Positions 1 through 8,601 of a stretch of 64,000 nucleotides of DNA are shown here, piece by piece (positions within the stretch are counted from its first letter, which is position 1; each line of letters begins with the position of its first letter). This DNA is from Parathalassolituus penaei (GTDB lineage: Bacteria > Pseudomonadota > Gammaproteobacteria > Pseudomonadales > Oceanobacteraceae): positions 62,327 to 126,326 of the forward strand of contig NZ_JAPNOA010000059.1 of the NCBI RefSeq assembly GCF_026626885.1, in the 5' to 3' direction. The translations under genes were made by a program, and so were the position numbers. The notes beneath the pieces were generated by a model. The model ran no database searches, had not been told where the DNA came from, and saw only the letters and a program-made list of their open reading frames with translations.

Positions 1-215
1 TCCACTTTTTTACGGTTGCTGCTCTCCGGAAAAAAATCGGCATAGGTAAACTCACCCAGCGTGATTTTTGCCTGAATCCGCTGCAGAACAGACTCCAGTT
101 GCTTCCTGTTCTTAGGCGTATCATCGAGCAGCGTCTGCTCCCGGCATCGCATACCGAGGTAACGAAAATCCAGAAACAGCTTACCTGTCTCTACACGAAC
201 CCGAACGCTAGCCAT
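1..215 (-). CDS. Phage-type tyrosine integrase, N-terminal fragment (cut by window edge)
   Basis: Reading leftwards from the ATG at 215 gives 71 residues before the window ends. The start (MASVRVRVETGKLFLDFRY) and the later CREQT and FFPES segments match the Arm DNA-binding domain (DUF3596 type) found at the N-terminus of many phage tyrosine integrases. The catalytic domain would be outside the window, so integrase activity is inferred from this domain. The start overlaps the end of the excisionase-like gene by 8 bp, which indicates translational coupling in one transcript. Integrases of this kind recombine the element's att site with a chromosomal target, here plausibly the nearby tRNA. Confidence 0.75.
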   Translation of the reverse strand, partial: MASVRVRVETGKLFLDFRYLGMRCREQTLLDDTPKNRKQLESVLQRIQAKITLGEFTYADFFPESSNRKKV

Positions 216-441
216 GACAAACACCTCCGGCAGCCATAGGAATCGCCATCGCCTCTTTCGATGCGTCCAGCATGTCTCCTTCGATTACTTCCCAGATGTA
301 GAGAATTTTGCGACCGCCAAATGGGCGGATGTAGTGACGACCTTCCAGCAGCACGCTGTCTTTGAGGCAGTTACGGATTGTGCGGGCGTCGTACTTGATG
401 CGAGCAGAGAGTTCCTCTGTTGTCAGGTAGGTATTGCTCAT
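208..441 (-). CDS. Excisionase-like small winged-helix DNA-binding protein
   Basis: A 77-residue protein begins MSNTYLTTEELSARIKYDAR, the pattern of MerR/AlpA-like excisionase domains in which a short helix-turn-helix (TEELSARIKYDARTIRN) is followed by a wing (EGRHYIRPFGGRKILYI). Such proteins bend att DNA and direct integrase toward excision, or act as regulators of it. It lies directly upstream of the integrase and overlaps it by 8 bp. The divergent repressor gene starts 125 bp away, so the two probably share an operator region. The fold assignment is fairly safe. The specific excision role is inferred from position. Confidence 0.7.
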   Translation of the reverse strand: MSNTYLTTEELSARIKYDARTIRNCLKDSVLLEGRHYIRPFGGRKILYIWEVIEGDMLDASKEAMAIPMAAGGVCHG

Positions 442-565
442 GCGACCATTCCTCGTACTTCGTTAATCCAATGATAACTTTTATTATCACTTGATCATAA
501 ATATACACGGTCAGATGATCAGTTCAAGTTGTTTTTGATAATTTATTTAATCATTTGAGCATCCA
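442..565. promoter_or_regulatory. Divergent control region with two TGATCA boxes
   Basis: This AT-rich gap separates the excisionase-integrase genes from the repressor gene. The palindrome TGATCA occurs at 492-497 and again at 516-521, 24 bp centre to centre, with related GATAAT and AATCATTTGA words around them. This is what a phage lysogeny switch with repressor operators looks like, but no binding site is proven. Confidence 0.4.
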
Positions 566-787
566 ATGATCCGTTTTCATCTAAAGAAGCTGATTGCTGA
601 CAAAGAGTTCGCCGAGAAACGGCGGGTAACCATCGCGGAAATTTCAGAGGCAACCGGCATCAATCGCATGACCCTATCGAAGATGATCAACCACCCAGGC
701 CACAGCACAGTCACGGATAATCTGGACAAGCTATGCAGATACTTCGACTGCCCAGTCGAAGAGCTGATCACCTACGTAAAAGAGTGA
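566..787 (+). CDS. Small Cro/CI-type HTH repressor of the integrative element
   Basis: A 73-residue protein contains a helix-turn-helix of the XRE/Cro-CI kind at roughly residues 20-45 (VTIAEISEATGINRMTLSKM), ending in a short helix with FDCPVEELI, a common tail in YozG-like regulators. It is read away from the excisionase-integrase pair and probably represses that module by binding the TGATCA boxes upstream. It is a DNA-binding domain with almost nothing else, so it has no visible protease or inducer domain. The HTH is clear and its target is inferred. Confidence 0.75.
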   Translation: MIRFHLKKLIADKEFAEKRRVTIAEISEATGINRMTLSKMINHPGHSTVTDNLDKLCRYFDCPVEELITYVKE

Positions 788-1234
788 TGACAAAAAATTT
801 CGAAAAATTTTCCAACGCACGAGCCCTACGGTCATTTCTGTCGCCCAACACGGTGATTTTTTGAAGGCGGCAGCCACAATCCAGGCACAGAGTGGGCACA
901 GAGACATTTTTTGAGGATTTGGCAATGTCGAATGACAATCAAGAAATGGATCTTCATCCGTCGTGGCTCGTCGATCCATACGGTAAAAATTGCAGAGAGG
1001 GGAGCAAGAGAACAAATGCTTAGGCACACGCCCCTTAAGGTCACCGACTAACCAGAAGCAACAAAAGCTAAAAACAGGGGGAAAAGAATGCGGAGGAGCA
1101 AATAGCCACTACAGTCAAAACTTCGACGCAAAAAACAGCCAAACTAACCGTAAAAGCAGATAAACTAACAGCTTATTTAGGATAATTTCAGATTATTGTT
1201 CCCAGAGCGGGAAAGATACTACAAAAGAGGGAAG
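788..1234. other. Gene-poor end of the element next to the tRNA genes
   Basis: About 450 bp with no convincing gene except the doubtful 32-codon frame at 925-1023. The part from about 1050 to 1234 is A-rich on the plus strand, unlike the neighbouring core genes. It should contain the element's attachment junction at or just inside the tRNA 3' end. I found no internal repeat of the tRNA 3' sequence here. Confidence 0.4.
925..1023 (+). CDS. Possible 32-residue protein, no recognised family
   Basis: An ATG frame of 32 codons follows a GAGG motif about eight bases upstream. The product is polar and resembles nothing I know. It follows the repressor in the same direction with a 137-bp gap, so it could be a small element gene. 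Length and lack of homology make a chance frame quite possible. Confidence 0.2.
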   Translation: MSNDNQEMDLHPSWLVDPYGKNCREGSKRTNA

Positions 1235-1311
<77 letters not shown>

Positions 1312-1387
1312 ACAACTGACACGAATGTGTCTATGGGTGCACTACTAAGTCTCTGACAAACCGTTAATTATTTCTGGTAAAAATAAT

Positions 1388-1464
<77 letters not shown>

Positions 1465-1477
1465 TCAGAGGCTGCGA

Positions 1478-1506
1478 ATAATACGGATACCACCCACAGG
1501 TGTCAA
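1478..1506 (-). promoter_or_regulatory. Sigma-70 promoter of the tRNA-fMet operon
   Basis: On the minus strand a perfect -35 TTGACA (1501-1506) is followed after 17 bp by TATTAT (1478-1483), with a GC-containing discriminator before the tRNA 5' end at 1464. Strong -35/-10 elements with a G/C-containing discriminator are typical of stringently controlled stable-RNA promoters. The predicted start lies only a few bases before the tRNA. Confidence 0.8.
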
Positions 1507-1641
1507 TAGTGATTTTGCAAAATTATTACGAAGCCTGAGCAGATACAGTCTCGTTACAAAAAGGCTTGCAGAACGCTGGCGACAAAACGGCCGGGATGAT
1601 AGGTTACGAACACATAAAATAACAACAATAAAGATACGCCT

Positions 1642-2700
1642 ATGAGTGCTTACCTTACACCGACATTAACGTCGGCCGTGCTCTATCCGCTATTGCAATT
1701 ACTGCGCGAGCGCGGCATGACAACTGACGAACTCTCCGAGTTCAGTCAGGAGTGGGCAAGTGACAATCTTCACTTGCCTGTACAGGTTTTCGATCGAGTG
1801 CTGGAACAAGCCAGCAGCGTTCTCCGGGATCCGGCTATTGGCCTGATGCTCGGCAGTAGAATGGACTGGCGACGCTTCCGTCTGCTTGCTTACCTGCTCA
1901 GTGAATGCCGAACCGGTCGTGACGCCCTGTCACAACTGCGCCGTTATTACCCGCTGATCAGCGACAGCCATGCTCCGGATGTTTTTATTGGCCAGCATGC
2001 CGTCAAGGTAGTCTTCTATGTCAGCGAAGGGAGTCAGGACGCCCGCCAGACTCGCGCTGAAATGGTGGCTGCCGGTATCCATAACATTGGTACACGCCTT
2101 GGCAATGGCTTCTACAACATCACCGGTATCGGTTTCCAGCAGCCCGCCCCCGCCTATCGTGAACAACTCGAACGTTATTTCGGGGTTCCGGTACGCTTTG
2201 GCGAACACTGCAACTGGATCAGTTTCTCCAGCGATTATCTCGACAAGTCGATGAAAAAAGCGGCACCGTTCCTGGCCACTATGCTGGAAGGTTCCGAATT
2301 ACCATGGACTGCCGAAGATACCGATCGTCCATTCAGCCGCAAACTGCGCCATATCCTTTATTACTGGCCGACCTGTCTGCCAATGACCAAGGAAGCAGTC
2401 GCTGATTTGCTGGGCACCAGCGCCCGCACCCTGACCCGTCGTCTACAGGAAGAAGGCAGCCAGTTCTCGGAACTGAGCAAACACTGCCGTCTGATCCGTG
2501 CCGCCGCCGCGCTCAAGCGTACCAGCAAGGATGTGCAGCAACTGGCTAATGAACTGGGCTTTTCGGATCGTCGCGGATTCGAACGAGCGTTCAAACAGTG
2601 GACTGGTCAGACACCAGCAGCGTTTCGCCGCCAGTGGCGTACCCAGGGTGCAGGTATCTCTGCCATGTCACTAATGGACAGCTTGGGCAGTTTCTACTGA
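1642..2700 (+). CDS. AraC-family transcriptional regulator (OruR-like)
   Basis: The 352-residue protein has the two-part plan of the OruR/ArgR-like AraC branch: an N-terminal ligand-sensing domain of the arabinose-binding type (about 1-215) and a C-terminal double helix-turn-helix (about 240-335) with LLGTSARTLTRRLQEEG and LANELGFSDRRGFERAFKQW, the classic AraC signatures. Members of this branch activate catabolic or lipid-related genes on binding a small molecule. No neighbouring catabolic operon is obvious, since the next genes face it, so the target is unknown. No good ribosome site precedes the ATG. It ends at a strong inverted repeat. Confidence 0.9.
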   Translation: MSAYLTPTLTSAVLYPLLQLLRERGMTTDELSEFSQEWASDNLHLPVQVFDRVLEQASSVLRDPAIGLMLGSRMDWRRFRLLAYLLSECRTGRDALSQLRRYYPLISDSHAPDVFIGQHAVKVVFYVSEGSQDARQTRAEMVAAGIHNIGTRLGNGFYNITGIGFQQPAPAYREQLERYFGVPVRFGEHCNWISFSSDYLDKSMKKAAPFLATMLEGSELPWTAEDTDRPFSRKLRHILYYWPTCLPMTKEAVADLLGTSARTLTRRLQEEGSQFSELSKHCRLIRAAAALKRTSKDVQQLANELGFSDRRGFERAFKQWTGQTPAAFRRQWRTQGAGISAMSLMDSLGSFY

Positions 2701-2707
2701 CGGGATG

Positions 2708-2746
2708 TTTACCGGCTTTCTGCAGCAGATGCAGAAAGCCGGTAAA
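2708..2746 (+). terminator. Hairpin after the AraC gene
   Basis: A perfect 16-bp inverted repeat has arms TTTACCGGCTTTCTGC and GCAGAAAGCCGGTAAA around a 7-nt loop. The T-run is short, but position and stability fit a terminator, possibly serving both converging genes. Confidence 0.7.
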
Positions 2747-2789
2747 TATTGCTATTCAGATCAGAAGTGCAGTTAAAACGTTTGCTCGT

Positions 2790-3245
2790 CTACCAGTCGT
2801 TGGCTGACAACGCCGCACGAACGGCTGCTATCTTCTGGTTCTTTTCAAAATCCACCAGGCTGGTGAATAGCTCACGTACGCCGGTACTGGCCGCCTCGGA
2901 TGCCACCTGCCGGTACAGCCCCGACAGATAATCACTGATGCGACACGCCAGCTGGACCACTTCGTCCACACTCATATCGTCATGGCACACACCGCTATCG
3001 CCCAGAGCTTCCGGCAAGCCGCCCGGCTCTATCTGATGCCACTCGGAAAGCACTGCAGCAGGGCTGTCCTGACAGAGCCGAACCATGGCCTCAGCCTGAT
3101 GCTCTTCATGAGCTGCCAGCAACTGCATGACCAGATCAACCTGCTCTTTCTGGGTACCTTCGCGTAATTGCTGAAACAGGGTTGCTGCCTGATGGTGAAC
3201 CTGCTCGCTGAGCATCAGCAAGTCTCGAACAGTTGAGTAACTCAT
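2790..3245 (-). CDS. Small all-helical protein, possibly ferritin-like
   Basis: The chosen ATG at 3245 follows a good ribosome site (GAGGAGAC) and gives 151 residues starting MSYSTVRDLLML. An upstream in-frame start at 3296 has no such site. The sequence predicts long helices with acidic/His pairs (EQVHHQ, AHEEHQ, DFEKNQ) spaced as in ferritin-like or rubrerythrin-like four-helix proteins. A di-iron role is possible, but ligand conservation is incomplete and I do not recognise a named family. It is transcribed toward the AraC terminator and is followed upstream by a secreted hypothetical gene on the same strand. Confidence 0.6.
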   Translation of the reverse strand: MSYSTVRDLLMLSEQVHHQAATLFQQLREGTQKEQVDLVMQLLAAHEEHQAEAMVRLCQDSPAAVLSEWHQIEPGGLPEALGDSGVCHDDMSVDEVVQLACRISDYLSGLYRQVASEAASTGVRELFTSLVDFEKNQKIAAVRAALSANDW

Positions 3246-3341
3246 ACTTTGTCTCCTCTTGAACGGTACTGCCGAATGGCGAACACCGTTCAGCATAGGT
3301 CAGAGCAACAAAACAGTAATGTTACAGATCAGGTCAGAGGC

Positions 3342-3890
3342 TTATTCTTCAGGATTATCGGAATCCAGAATCCCACGCACCTCCTCAAGATGCGAACGCA
3401 CCAGCTCCTTGTCAGCCGAAGGTGCCGACTGCGCTTCTTTAATCATTCCCAGTGACTGTTCGAGCATGTTGATCATGGCTTGTCGCTGTTCTTCAGGCAT
3501 ACCCGGCATACTCTTTACCTGTTGCAGCTGGTTCTGCATTTCAGTGACGGAGGCAGCTTCCTTTTCCATCTCAATTGCGACAAACGCACGGGTGACTTCA
3601 GTACTGACAACTGACCAGCGTTCTACACTTTCGAAGCCTTTAGCACGCACCAGAGATTCAAAATCACCATACAACCCGGCACCACGCAATTGCTCGACTC
3701 CCTGCTGGAATACAGTTTCCATGCTGGAACCTGGAGCTGCAGGTTGCTCAGGAAGCTGATCCTGGTGGGTATCCAGCCAGTTTTTGATTTCCGGCATGCC
3801 GGTCATCCAGGCCCCCAGCTCTGAACTGGTTAATGCCTGGGTCGGCAAAGCCGCCGCCAGCAAAATCATCAGGGCGTTAATGCGACGCAT
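3342..3890 (-). CDS. Periplasmic hypothetical protein
   Basis: A 182-residue protein begins with a clear cleavable signal peptide (MRRINALMILLAAALPTQA), followed by a mainly helical, acidic, Met- and Gln-rich body. There is no lipobox cysteine, so a soluble periplasmic location is expected. A GAG-containing ribosome site lies before the ATG. Proteins of this size and layout are common as conserved hypotheticals in Pseudomonas relatives. No domain or active-site motif is recognisable, and no function is assigned. The neighbours are a helical small protein downstream and a methyltransferase upstream on the same strand. Confidence 0.6.
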   Translation of the reverse strand: MRRINALMILLAAALPTQALTSSELGAWMTGMPEIKNWLDTHQDQLPEQPAAPGSSMETVFQQGVEQLRGAGLYGDFESLVRAKGFESVERWSVVSTEVTRAFVAIEMEKEAASVTEMQNQLQQVKSMPGMPEEQRQAMINMLEQSLGMIKEAQSAPSADKELVRSHLEEVRGILDSDNPEE

Positions 3891-3962
3891 CGTGGTGTTC
3901 TCCTTGAAGTGATGAGGACGGCCTGCAGCAGGCCCGAAGTAATAACGTTAACACAGCGGACT

Positions 3963-4637
3963 TCATGGCTGGCGCTTGTGGTGCAGGATTCTGACCAGCA
4001 GCTCTTCATCAAAGTCATCGAGGGTTGGCAAGGTTGAACGCTTGCGAGTATCGAGGCATTGCACGGCCCCCAGCACTCGCCCCGCCCTGCTGCAGTTCAG
4101 GGCAGCATCTGGCTCAGCGAATAATCCTTCCGGTATACGCTCAAACAGCTCCATCAGCAGGTTATGACTGCCAGGATCGTAAAGCAGATCGGTGGCAATC
4201 AGTATGTCGACACCACGAGCTTCGGTGAGCATGGCAGGGGTAATGGATACACCATTCAGCCGAGCATTCCCTTCGGCTGCCAGCAGGGCCAACGGGTCAA
4301 GATCTGCAATGAGCACTTCACTCGCACCGGCACGGGCTGCGGCAATGGCGGCAATTCCGGAACCACAACCCAGATCCAATACCCGTTTGCCACGAACAAC
4401 CTCCGGATGTTCCAGCAGCCAGCTGGCCAGCGCCCGCCCGGCTGCCCACGCAAAGGCCCAGTAAGGCATATGGGACCACATAACCCCGATTTCATCGGAC
4501 AAGTAAAAGCGGTCAGCCTCTGGTTTCAATAACGCTAGCTCAATACCGCGTTCAACACTCACCAGCTCGATGGTGCTATCCGACCAGCCCGGCACTCGTG
4601 CCAATAGTTGTTGGTGATACTCAGGAACGTCCTTCAT
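3963..4637 (-). CDS. Class I SAM-dependent protein methyltransferase (ETFB-lysine/PrmA-like)
   Basis: The 224-residue protein carries the SAM-binding motif [17 protein letters not shown] (about 86-101), an acidic loop [11 protein letters not shown] and the post-motif ATDLLYD, typical of the small PrmA-related and ETFB-lysine methyltransferase group. The preceding [14 protein letters not shown] segment is also characteristic. It overlaps the start of the transglycosylase gene by 17 bp, so it is the second gene of that transcript. A clear paralogue lies 7 kb away at 10799-11503. The substrate cannot be read from sequence. A protein lysine is the best inference. Confidence 0.8.
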   Translation of the reverse strand: MKDVPEYHQQLLARVPGWSDSTIELVSVERGIELALLKPEADRFYLSDEIGVMWSHMPYWAFAWAAGRALASWLLEHPEVVRGKRVLDLGCGSGIAAIAAARAGASEVLIADLDPLALLAAEGNARLNGVSITPAMLTEARGVDILIATDLLYDPGSHNLLMELFERIPEGLFAEPDAALNCSRAGRVLGAVQCLDTRKRSTLPTLDDFDEELLVRILHHKRQP

Positions 4638-5715
4638 AGCGACTCCGCGCCTTGGTCACTTTTTGCAAATATTGCCGTGTCTCAGCCTTGGGGTGCGACG
4701 TCACAATCGTCCTGTACACCTCCGTCGGCGACATAGCGTTAATTCTGGCAATAGCCTTGTTGCGATCACTATGAAAGGTACGCAACAAATTCCCGGCACC
4801 GCCATTATAGGCAGCAATAATGCAGTAGTCCTGACGCTCCTCTCCCTGAATATTACCCAGGTAAACATCCCGCAGAATGGCAAGATAACCGGAGCCAATA
4901 TCGATATTGGTGTGGGGATTCATCAGATCGGTCGCCGTCGGGCGGGTATGGGTCTGATAGATACGTTCGTAGACGTCCTTACCGGCACTGGCAATCATTA
5001 CCTGCATCAGACCGTAAGCCGGAGCCGGAGAAATAGCAAACGGGTTAAAGCTGCTTTCGGTTTCGATAATCGCCAGAATCAGTGATGGTGGCAGGCTGTA
5101 GCGATAGGACGCACGCGCAACGCTGTCCTTGTATTCACTGGCGCTTAACAGCAGGTAGTTGCTGACCATATCCAGACTGACGATAAAACCATTACTGGTG
5201 CGCTGCAGTTTGTTGGCCACCAGCCAGTCGGCGTATTGCTCGGCACGCCAGGGGAATTCGATGGATTTGCCGGTATTGTCGAGCACCTTGCCAGCCAGAA
5301 ACGGTTTGCCGGTGAGGCCAAATTCGGCCGCCGTATAGAGGTCTACGGCCGTTGGATCGGCTGGTGTTAGCAACACCGCCTTGATGGCATGGCGAATAGC
5401 GGATTGCGGGTCCTGACTGCCACGGTTTTCGACATGAATCTTGCCCAGACCAAAATCCACAATCACCTGGGTGTGGAAATCGTCCAGATATTTCACCAGC
5501 GTGTGGGGTGACGGCAATAACAGATCTTGCCCCCAGACCTTGTTGGCTTGCTCCGGAAAAAACATGTATTCCAGAATCACAGCCTGCACGTCGCTGGACA
5601 TATCCGCAAAACCATCTGGCAACTCGCCACTCTGAGCAGGCGTTAGAGAGAGTCCCAGCACTGGCAGTAACAGCAAGGTCCGACTCAGCAGCCGGTAACG
5701 AATCAAACGCAACAT
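4621..5715 (-). CDS. mltC: Lytic murein transglycosylase, MltC-like
   Basis: The 364-residue protein matches MltC in length and plan: an N-terminal DUF3393-type domain (about 40-190) followed by an SLT lysozyme-like domain (about 200-355). The catalytic glutamate is in [13 protein letters not shown], followed by the family motifs YGLMQV and AAYNGG. It cleaves peptidoglycan glycan strands to 1,6-anhydro products in the periplasm. E. coli MltC is a lipoprotein, but here the hydrophobic leader ([17 protein letters not shown]) has no lipobox cysteine, so this version is probably secreted or signal-anchored. The next gene overlaps its end by 17 bp. Confidence 0.85.
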   Translation of the reverse strand: MLRLIRYRLLSRTLLLLPVLGLSLTPAQSGELPDGFADMSSDVQAVILEYMFFPEQANKVWGQDLLLPSPHTLVKYLDDFHTQVIVDFGLGKIHVENRGSQDPQSAIRHAIKAVLLTPADPTAVDLYTAAEFGLTGKPFLAGKVLDNTGKSIEFPWRAEQYADWLVANKLQRTSNGFIVSLDMVSNYLLLSASEYKDSVARASYRYSLPPSLILAIIETESSFNPFAISPAPAYGLMQVMIASAGKDVYERIYQTHTRPTATDLMNPHTNIDIGSGYLAILRDVYLGNIQGEERQDYCIIAAYNGGAGNLLRTFHSDRNKAIARINAMSPTEVYRTIVTSHPKAETRQYLQKVTKARSRYEGRS

Positions 5716-5785
5716 CGGGGGCCCGGTTTCCAGCGGCTTAAAGCCGTCAGTCTAGAGGCTTGGCCCCCAAATGTCGCGGCATCAC

Positions 5786-7141
5786 TCAGCGACGCGCATC
5801 ACGTCGCACCGATGACGGAATGAAGTCGCTTTCGCGAATATCATTGTTGAAAAAATCCGGCGCAGCCGCCTGCTCGTTATCCAGCCCCTCTGCGTAATAA
5901 CGACCACTGGACAGGTCGTAGGTAACCTCCAGGGTTGGATACATCAGTGGCACGTCGTAATAATTGATCAGGTGTGCTTCCAGCACCTGCTGCAGTTGAT
6001 CCTGATGATCGTATTCCTCGGCATAAACAATCTGCCATGAGTCTTCATCCAGATAATAACGACGACGTTTGAACTTGTGGCTGACCCCTTCACGCAGACG
6101 CGCTTCGACAACCCAGACCCGATGCGCTTCATAACGCAGCAGACTCGGGTTCAGATGGTGTTGGTGGAGGATGTCATCCAGCTTCACGTCGCCCTGATGA
6201 ACCGCATAGGCGTTATACGGAATGTACATTTCCTGCTTGCCCAGCAACTGCCAGTCGAAGCGGTCGGGAGCGCCGTTATAGATATCCACCTGATCAACCG
6301 TGCGAAATGACTGGGTGCTGACATCCGGCGTGTCATAGGCCAGATCAGGAGTACGCCGCAGACGACGCTGTCCGGCAATATAAATCCAGGATTTGCGCGG
6401 CGAGCGAATCTGATCCAGCGGCTCGTGCACCAGAGTCAGGGTTCCCGCCATCTGTGCCGGCGCCAGGGTTTCACGAATCAGGTAAAACACCGTGTTGTCG
6501 AGCTGCTGGAGCGTCATGTCCGGCTGGCTGTATTTGAAGAAATAACGGTAATCCCGCAGGGTATCCATACGATCACCATTTTCGGTAATCAGACTGGTCA
6601 CCGAGCGAAACGCCACCGACTCCCCGCGATACCGCAAGGTATGATTCCAGATCACTTCCAGACCGGAGGTTGGCACCGGAAACGGCGAACTCACCAGCGC
6701 TCCATCCACTCCGGCACCATAAGGCAAGAGTTTGGCCTTGCTGGCATTGGTGCGCAGGGCGTCATACACCCGCTGTGGATACGACGCCGAGCGATGGCTC
6801 GGGTAAATATTCAGATACAGATCCGGATAACGCTGCAACAAGGCAATCTGACCCGCGCCAAGACGATCCTTGTATTGCTCAAGATTACCGGCGTGAATTC
6901 GGGCAATTGGCATATCGTTTTTATATGGGTCGGGATGAAACCCGCCCGGCCATGGGCCTTTCTGCTCCGCCAGGCCGCCAGTCCAGTCGGGAATATCGGA
7001 ACCATTCCCTTGTCGCTCGGCCCCCACCGGGGTGAGATCCTGATCCAGTAGTGCCACCGATCCCTGATCAACCGCTGCCAACAGCCATCCTGGCGTCAGC
7101 ATCAACAGAACCACCAGCCGCCGCATCACCTGCTGCATCAT
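5786..7141 (-). CDS. DUF1329 outer-membrane-associated protein
   Basis: The 451-residue protein opens with a signal peptide (LVVLLMLTPGWLLAA) and then shows the DUF1329 pattern: the WTGGL/PDPYKND region near 60-90, the YPSHRSASYPQRVYD segment near 125, and repeated beta-rich strands with RRYYLDEDSW near the C-terminus. DUF1329 proteins are related to the LolA/LolB lipoprotein-sorting fold and are common in Pseudomonas relatives, often beside RND exporters or DUF1302 proteins. Neither partner is present here, so it stands alone. A GAGG ribosome site lies five bases before the ATG. Its cargo is unknown. Confidence 0.85.
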   Translation of the reverse strand: MMQQVMRRLVVLLMLTPGWLLAAVDQGSVALLDQDLTPVGAERQGNGSDIPDWTGGLAEQKGPWPGGFHPDPYKNDMPIARIHAGNLEQYKDRLGAGQIALLQRYPDLYLNIYPSHRSASYPQRVYDALRTNASKAKLLPYGAGVDGALVSSPFPVPTSGLEVIWNHTLRYRGESVAFRSVTSLITENGDRMDTLRDYRYFFKYSQPDMTLQQLDNTVFYLIRETLAPAQMAGTLTLVHEPLDQIRSPRKSWIYIAGQRRLRRTPDLAYDTPDVSTQSFRTVDQVDIYNGAPDRFDWQLLGKQEMYIPYNAYAVHQGDVKLDDILHQHHLNPSLLRYEAHRVWVVEARLREGVSHKFKRRRYYLDEDSWQIVYAEEYDHQDQLQQVLEAHLINYYDVPLMYPTLEVTYDLSSGRYYAEGLDNEQAAAPDFFNNDIRESDFIPSSVRRDARR

Positions 7142-7273
7142 GATTACCTCGTTACCCTTTCCGATGTGGAATATCGTGCAGGCGGAGGGTAGATAGCCCG
7201 AATCGGCAGCTCAACATATTGTTACAAAAATCAACAAGGATGCTGTGCCGACCATTCGATCAGGTGGTAGAAA

Positions 7274-8077
7274 TCACTCTTTGGAGGGCTGGAATTCAGC
7301 TTGTTGGGCCAAACGCGGAAAAGTGGAGCGCAGATTGTCGAGCAATAAAACCTGAACATCTGTCAGAGACAACTTCCAGAGCCTGGCCAGAATCTGGCCC
7401 AGAAGCGGCAAACTGGCCGGTGTATTACGAGCCTCCGCCCAGAAACGCGGTGTCATGTCGGGAGCATCGGTTTCCAGCAACCAGGCCGACGGCGGCAGCT
7501 GCTGAACAGCCTCGTGTAATTTGCGTGCACGAGGTTGGCTCAATAATCCCCCCGCGCCGAGGCGAAATCCGAGATCCAGATAACGGCGTGCCTGCGGCAA
7601 GCTGCCACTGAACGCGTGTATAACCCCGCCTCCGCTGAATCCGGCCCGCTTGATACGCGCCGCCGCTTCATCGTGAGCGCCAACTGCATGCAAAATCAGC
7701 GGCAGGCCATAACGGCTCGCCAACTCGATATGAGCATCCAGAAGCACTATCTGGTTCTGTCGCTGCGGCTTGTCCTCCGCCTTACGCCAATCCAGCCCGG
7801 TTTCACCAACCGCCACACAACGGTGACTGGCATTGGCCAGCGCCTGCTGTAACCAGTCCAGATCCGTCGACTCATGATCAAAAAACGGATGCAGGCCAAG
7901 GGCATAACACCAAGGACGATTCAGACAGCGTGCTTCAAGCGCTACGCCTTGTGAACGCGAAATACCGGGAATCAGCAAACCGCTGATGCCCAGTTGCTGG
8001 CAGTGTTGCCAGATCAGCTCGCGGTCGTGATCAAAGACAGGGAAATCAAAATGGCAGTGGCTATCGAACCAGCTCAT
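7274..8077 (-). CDS. TatD-family metal-dependent hydrolase
   Basis: Starting at the ATG at 8077, which has a strong GGAGGTGG site, the protein is 267 residues. It has the TatD signatures: FDSHCHFDF at the N-terminus (metal-binding His pair), GETGLDW in the middle and LLETDAPDM near 200. These form a TIM-barrel amidohydrolase-type DNase/phosphodiesterase acting on 3' ends of nucleic acids. The sequence is closest in style to the YjjV branch. A longer frame from 8095 lacks a ribosome site and is not preferred. It is a single-gene unit between the DUF1329 gene and a divergent hypothetical gene. Confidence 0.88.
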   Translation of the reverse strand: MSWFDSHCHFDFPVFDHDRELIWQHCQQLGISGLLIPGISRSQGVALEARCLNRPWCYALGLHPFFDHESTDLDWLQQALANASHRCVAVGETGLDWRKAEDKPQRQNQIVLLDAHIELASRYGLPLILHAVGAHDEAAARIKRAGFSGGGVIHAFSGSLPQARRYLDLGFRLGAGGLLSQPRARKLHEAVQQLPPSAWLLETDAPDMTPRFWAEARNTPASLPLLGQILARLWKLSLTDVQVLLLDNLRSTFPRLAQQAEFQPSKE

Positions 8078-8223
8078 GGACCACCTCCGGTACATCAGGT
8101 CATGGACTGTCTTCGGCTTTAAGCAGCAAAACAGGCTATTGCAACCTGTCTGCTGTGCAAAACGTGACTCGCCGCAAGTTTGTGCTATTACTTAAGACAG
8201 AACCCTAACACAGGAGAGCGACC

Positions 8224-8601
8224 ATGAAGCTCGCTCCTCAAGAACTCAGGGATATGATTATTCGCCCAACGCTGGATTATCTGGGCTGTTACAACCACGC
8301 TGTGGAGAATTTGCTGGTGGCGTTGGCGCAACTGCAGGAGTACCAGAGTCAGTCTCCTGCCTGTCGCACCCATGGCTTGTACCCGATTGATGCGGATCTG
8401 CACCAGCGGGTGTGGGATCAGTATCTGGCGTTTAATCCGGACCTTGCCAGTCGTATTCGTGGTCTGGCTTCCCAGCACGAATTCCTGAACCACCCGCACA
8501 GCGAACTGAACACCAACCTGTCCTACGCCACTGCCATTGCCTGGGCGATTTTTATTGTCTATCCAAAGGTTCAGCAGGCCGATTATTGCCGCTCCGCCTG
8601 A
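8224..8601 (+). CDS. Conserved hypothetical protein, possibly related to phage lysis-type proteins
   Basis: A 125-residue protein follows an AGGAGAG ribosome site. Its layout (LRDMIIRPTL, HAVENLLVALAQLQE, GLYPIDADLHQRVWDQYL, SRIRGLASQHEFL, YATAIAWAIFI) recalls small phage-encoded proteins that carry the same order of motifs around a GIYQIEP-like core and are sometimes called putative peptidoglycan hydrolases. In this copy the catalytic-looking ES/EP residues of that core are replaced. The relationship is from memory and tentative. It ends convergently inside the last 19 bp of the parA-like gene. No function is assigned. Confidence 0.6.
   Translation: MKLAPQELRDMIIRPTLDYLGCYNHAVENLLVALAQLQEYQSQSPACRTHGLYPIDADLHQRVWDQYLAFNPDLASRIRGLASQHEFLNHPHSELNTNLSYATAIAWAIFIVYPKVQQADYCRSA

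Larger units (their letters stand above)
1..1234. mobile_element. End of an integrative element beside tRNA-fMet
   Basis: The stretch holds an integrase start, an excisionase-like gene and a divergent small HTH repressor, the usual control module of a temperate phage or integrative island. It abuts the 3' end of a tRNA gene at 1235, a standard integrase target. The rest of the element would lie left of the window. The exact att boundary cannot be fixed because the other end is not visible. Calling it an integrated element is inference from gene content and position. Confidence 0.6.
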
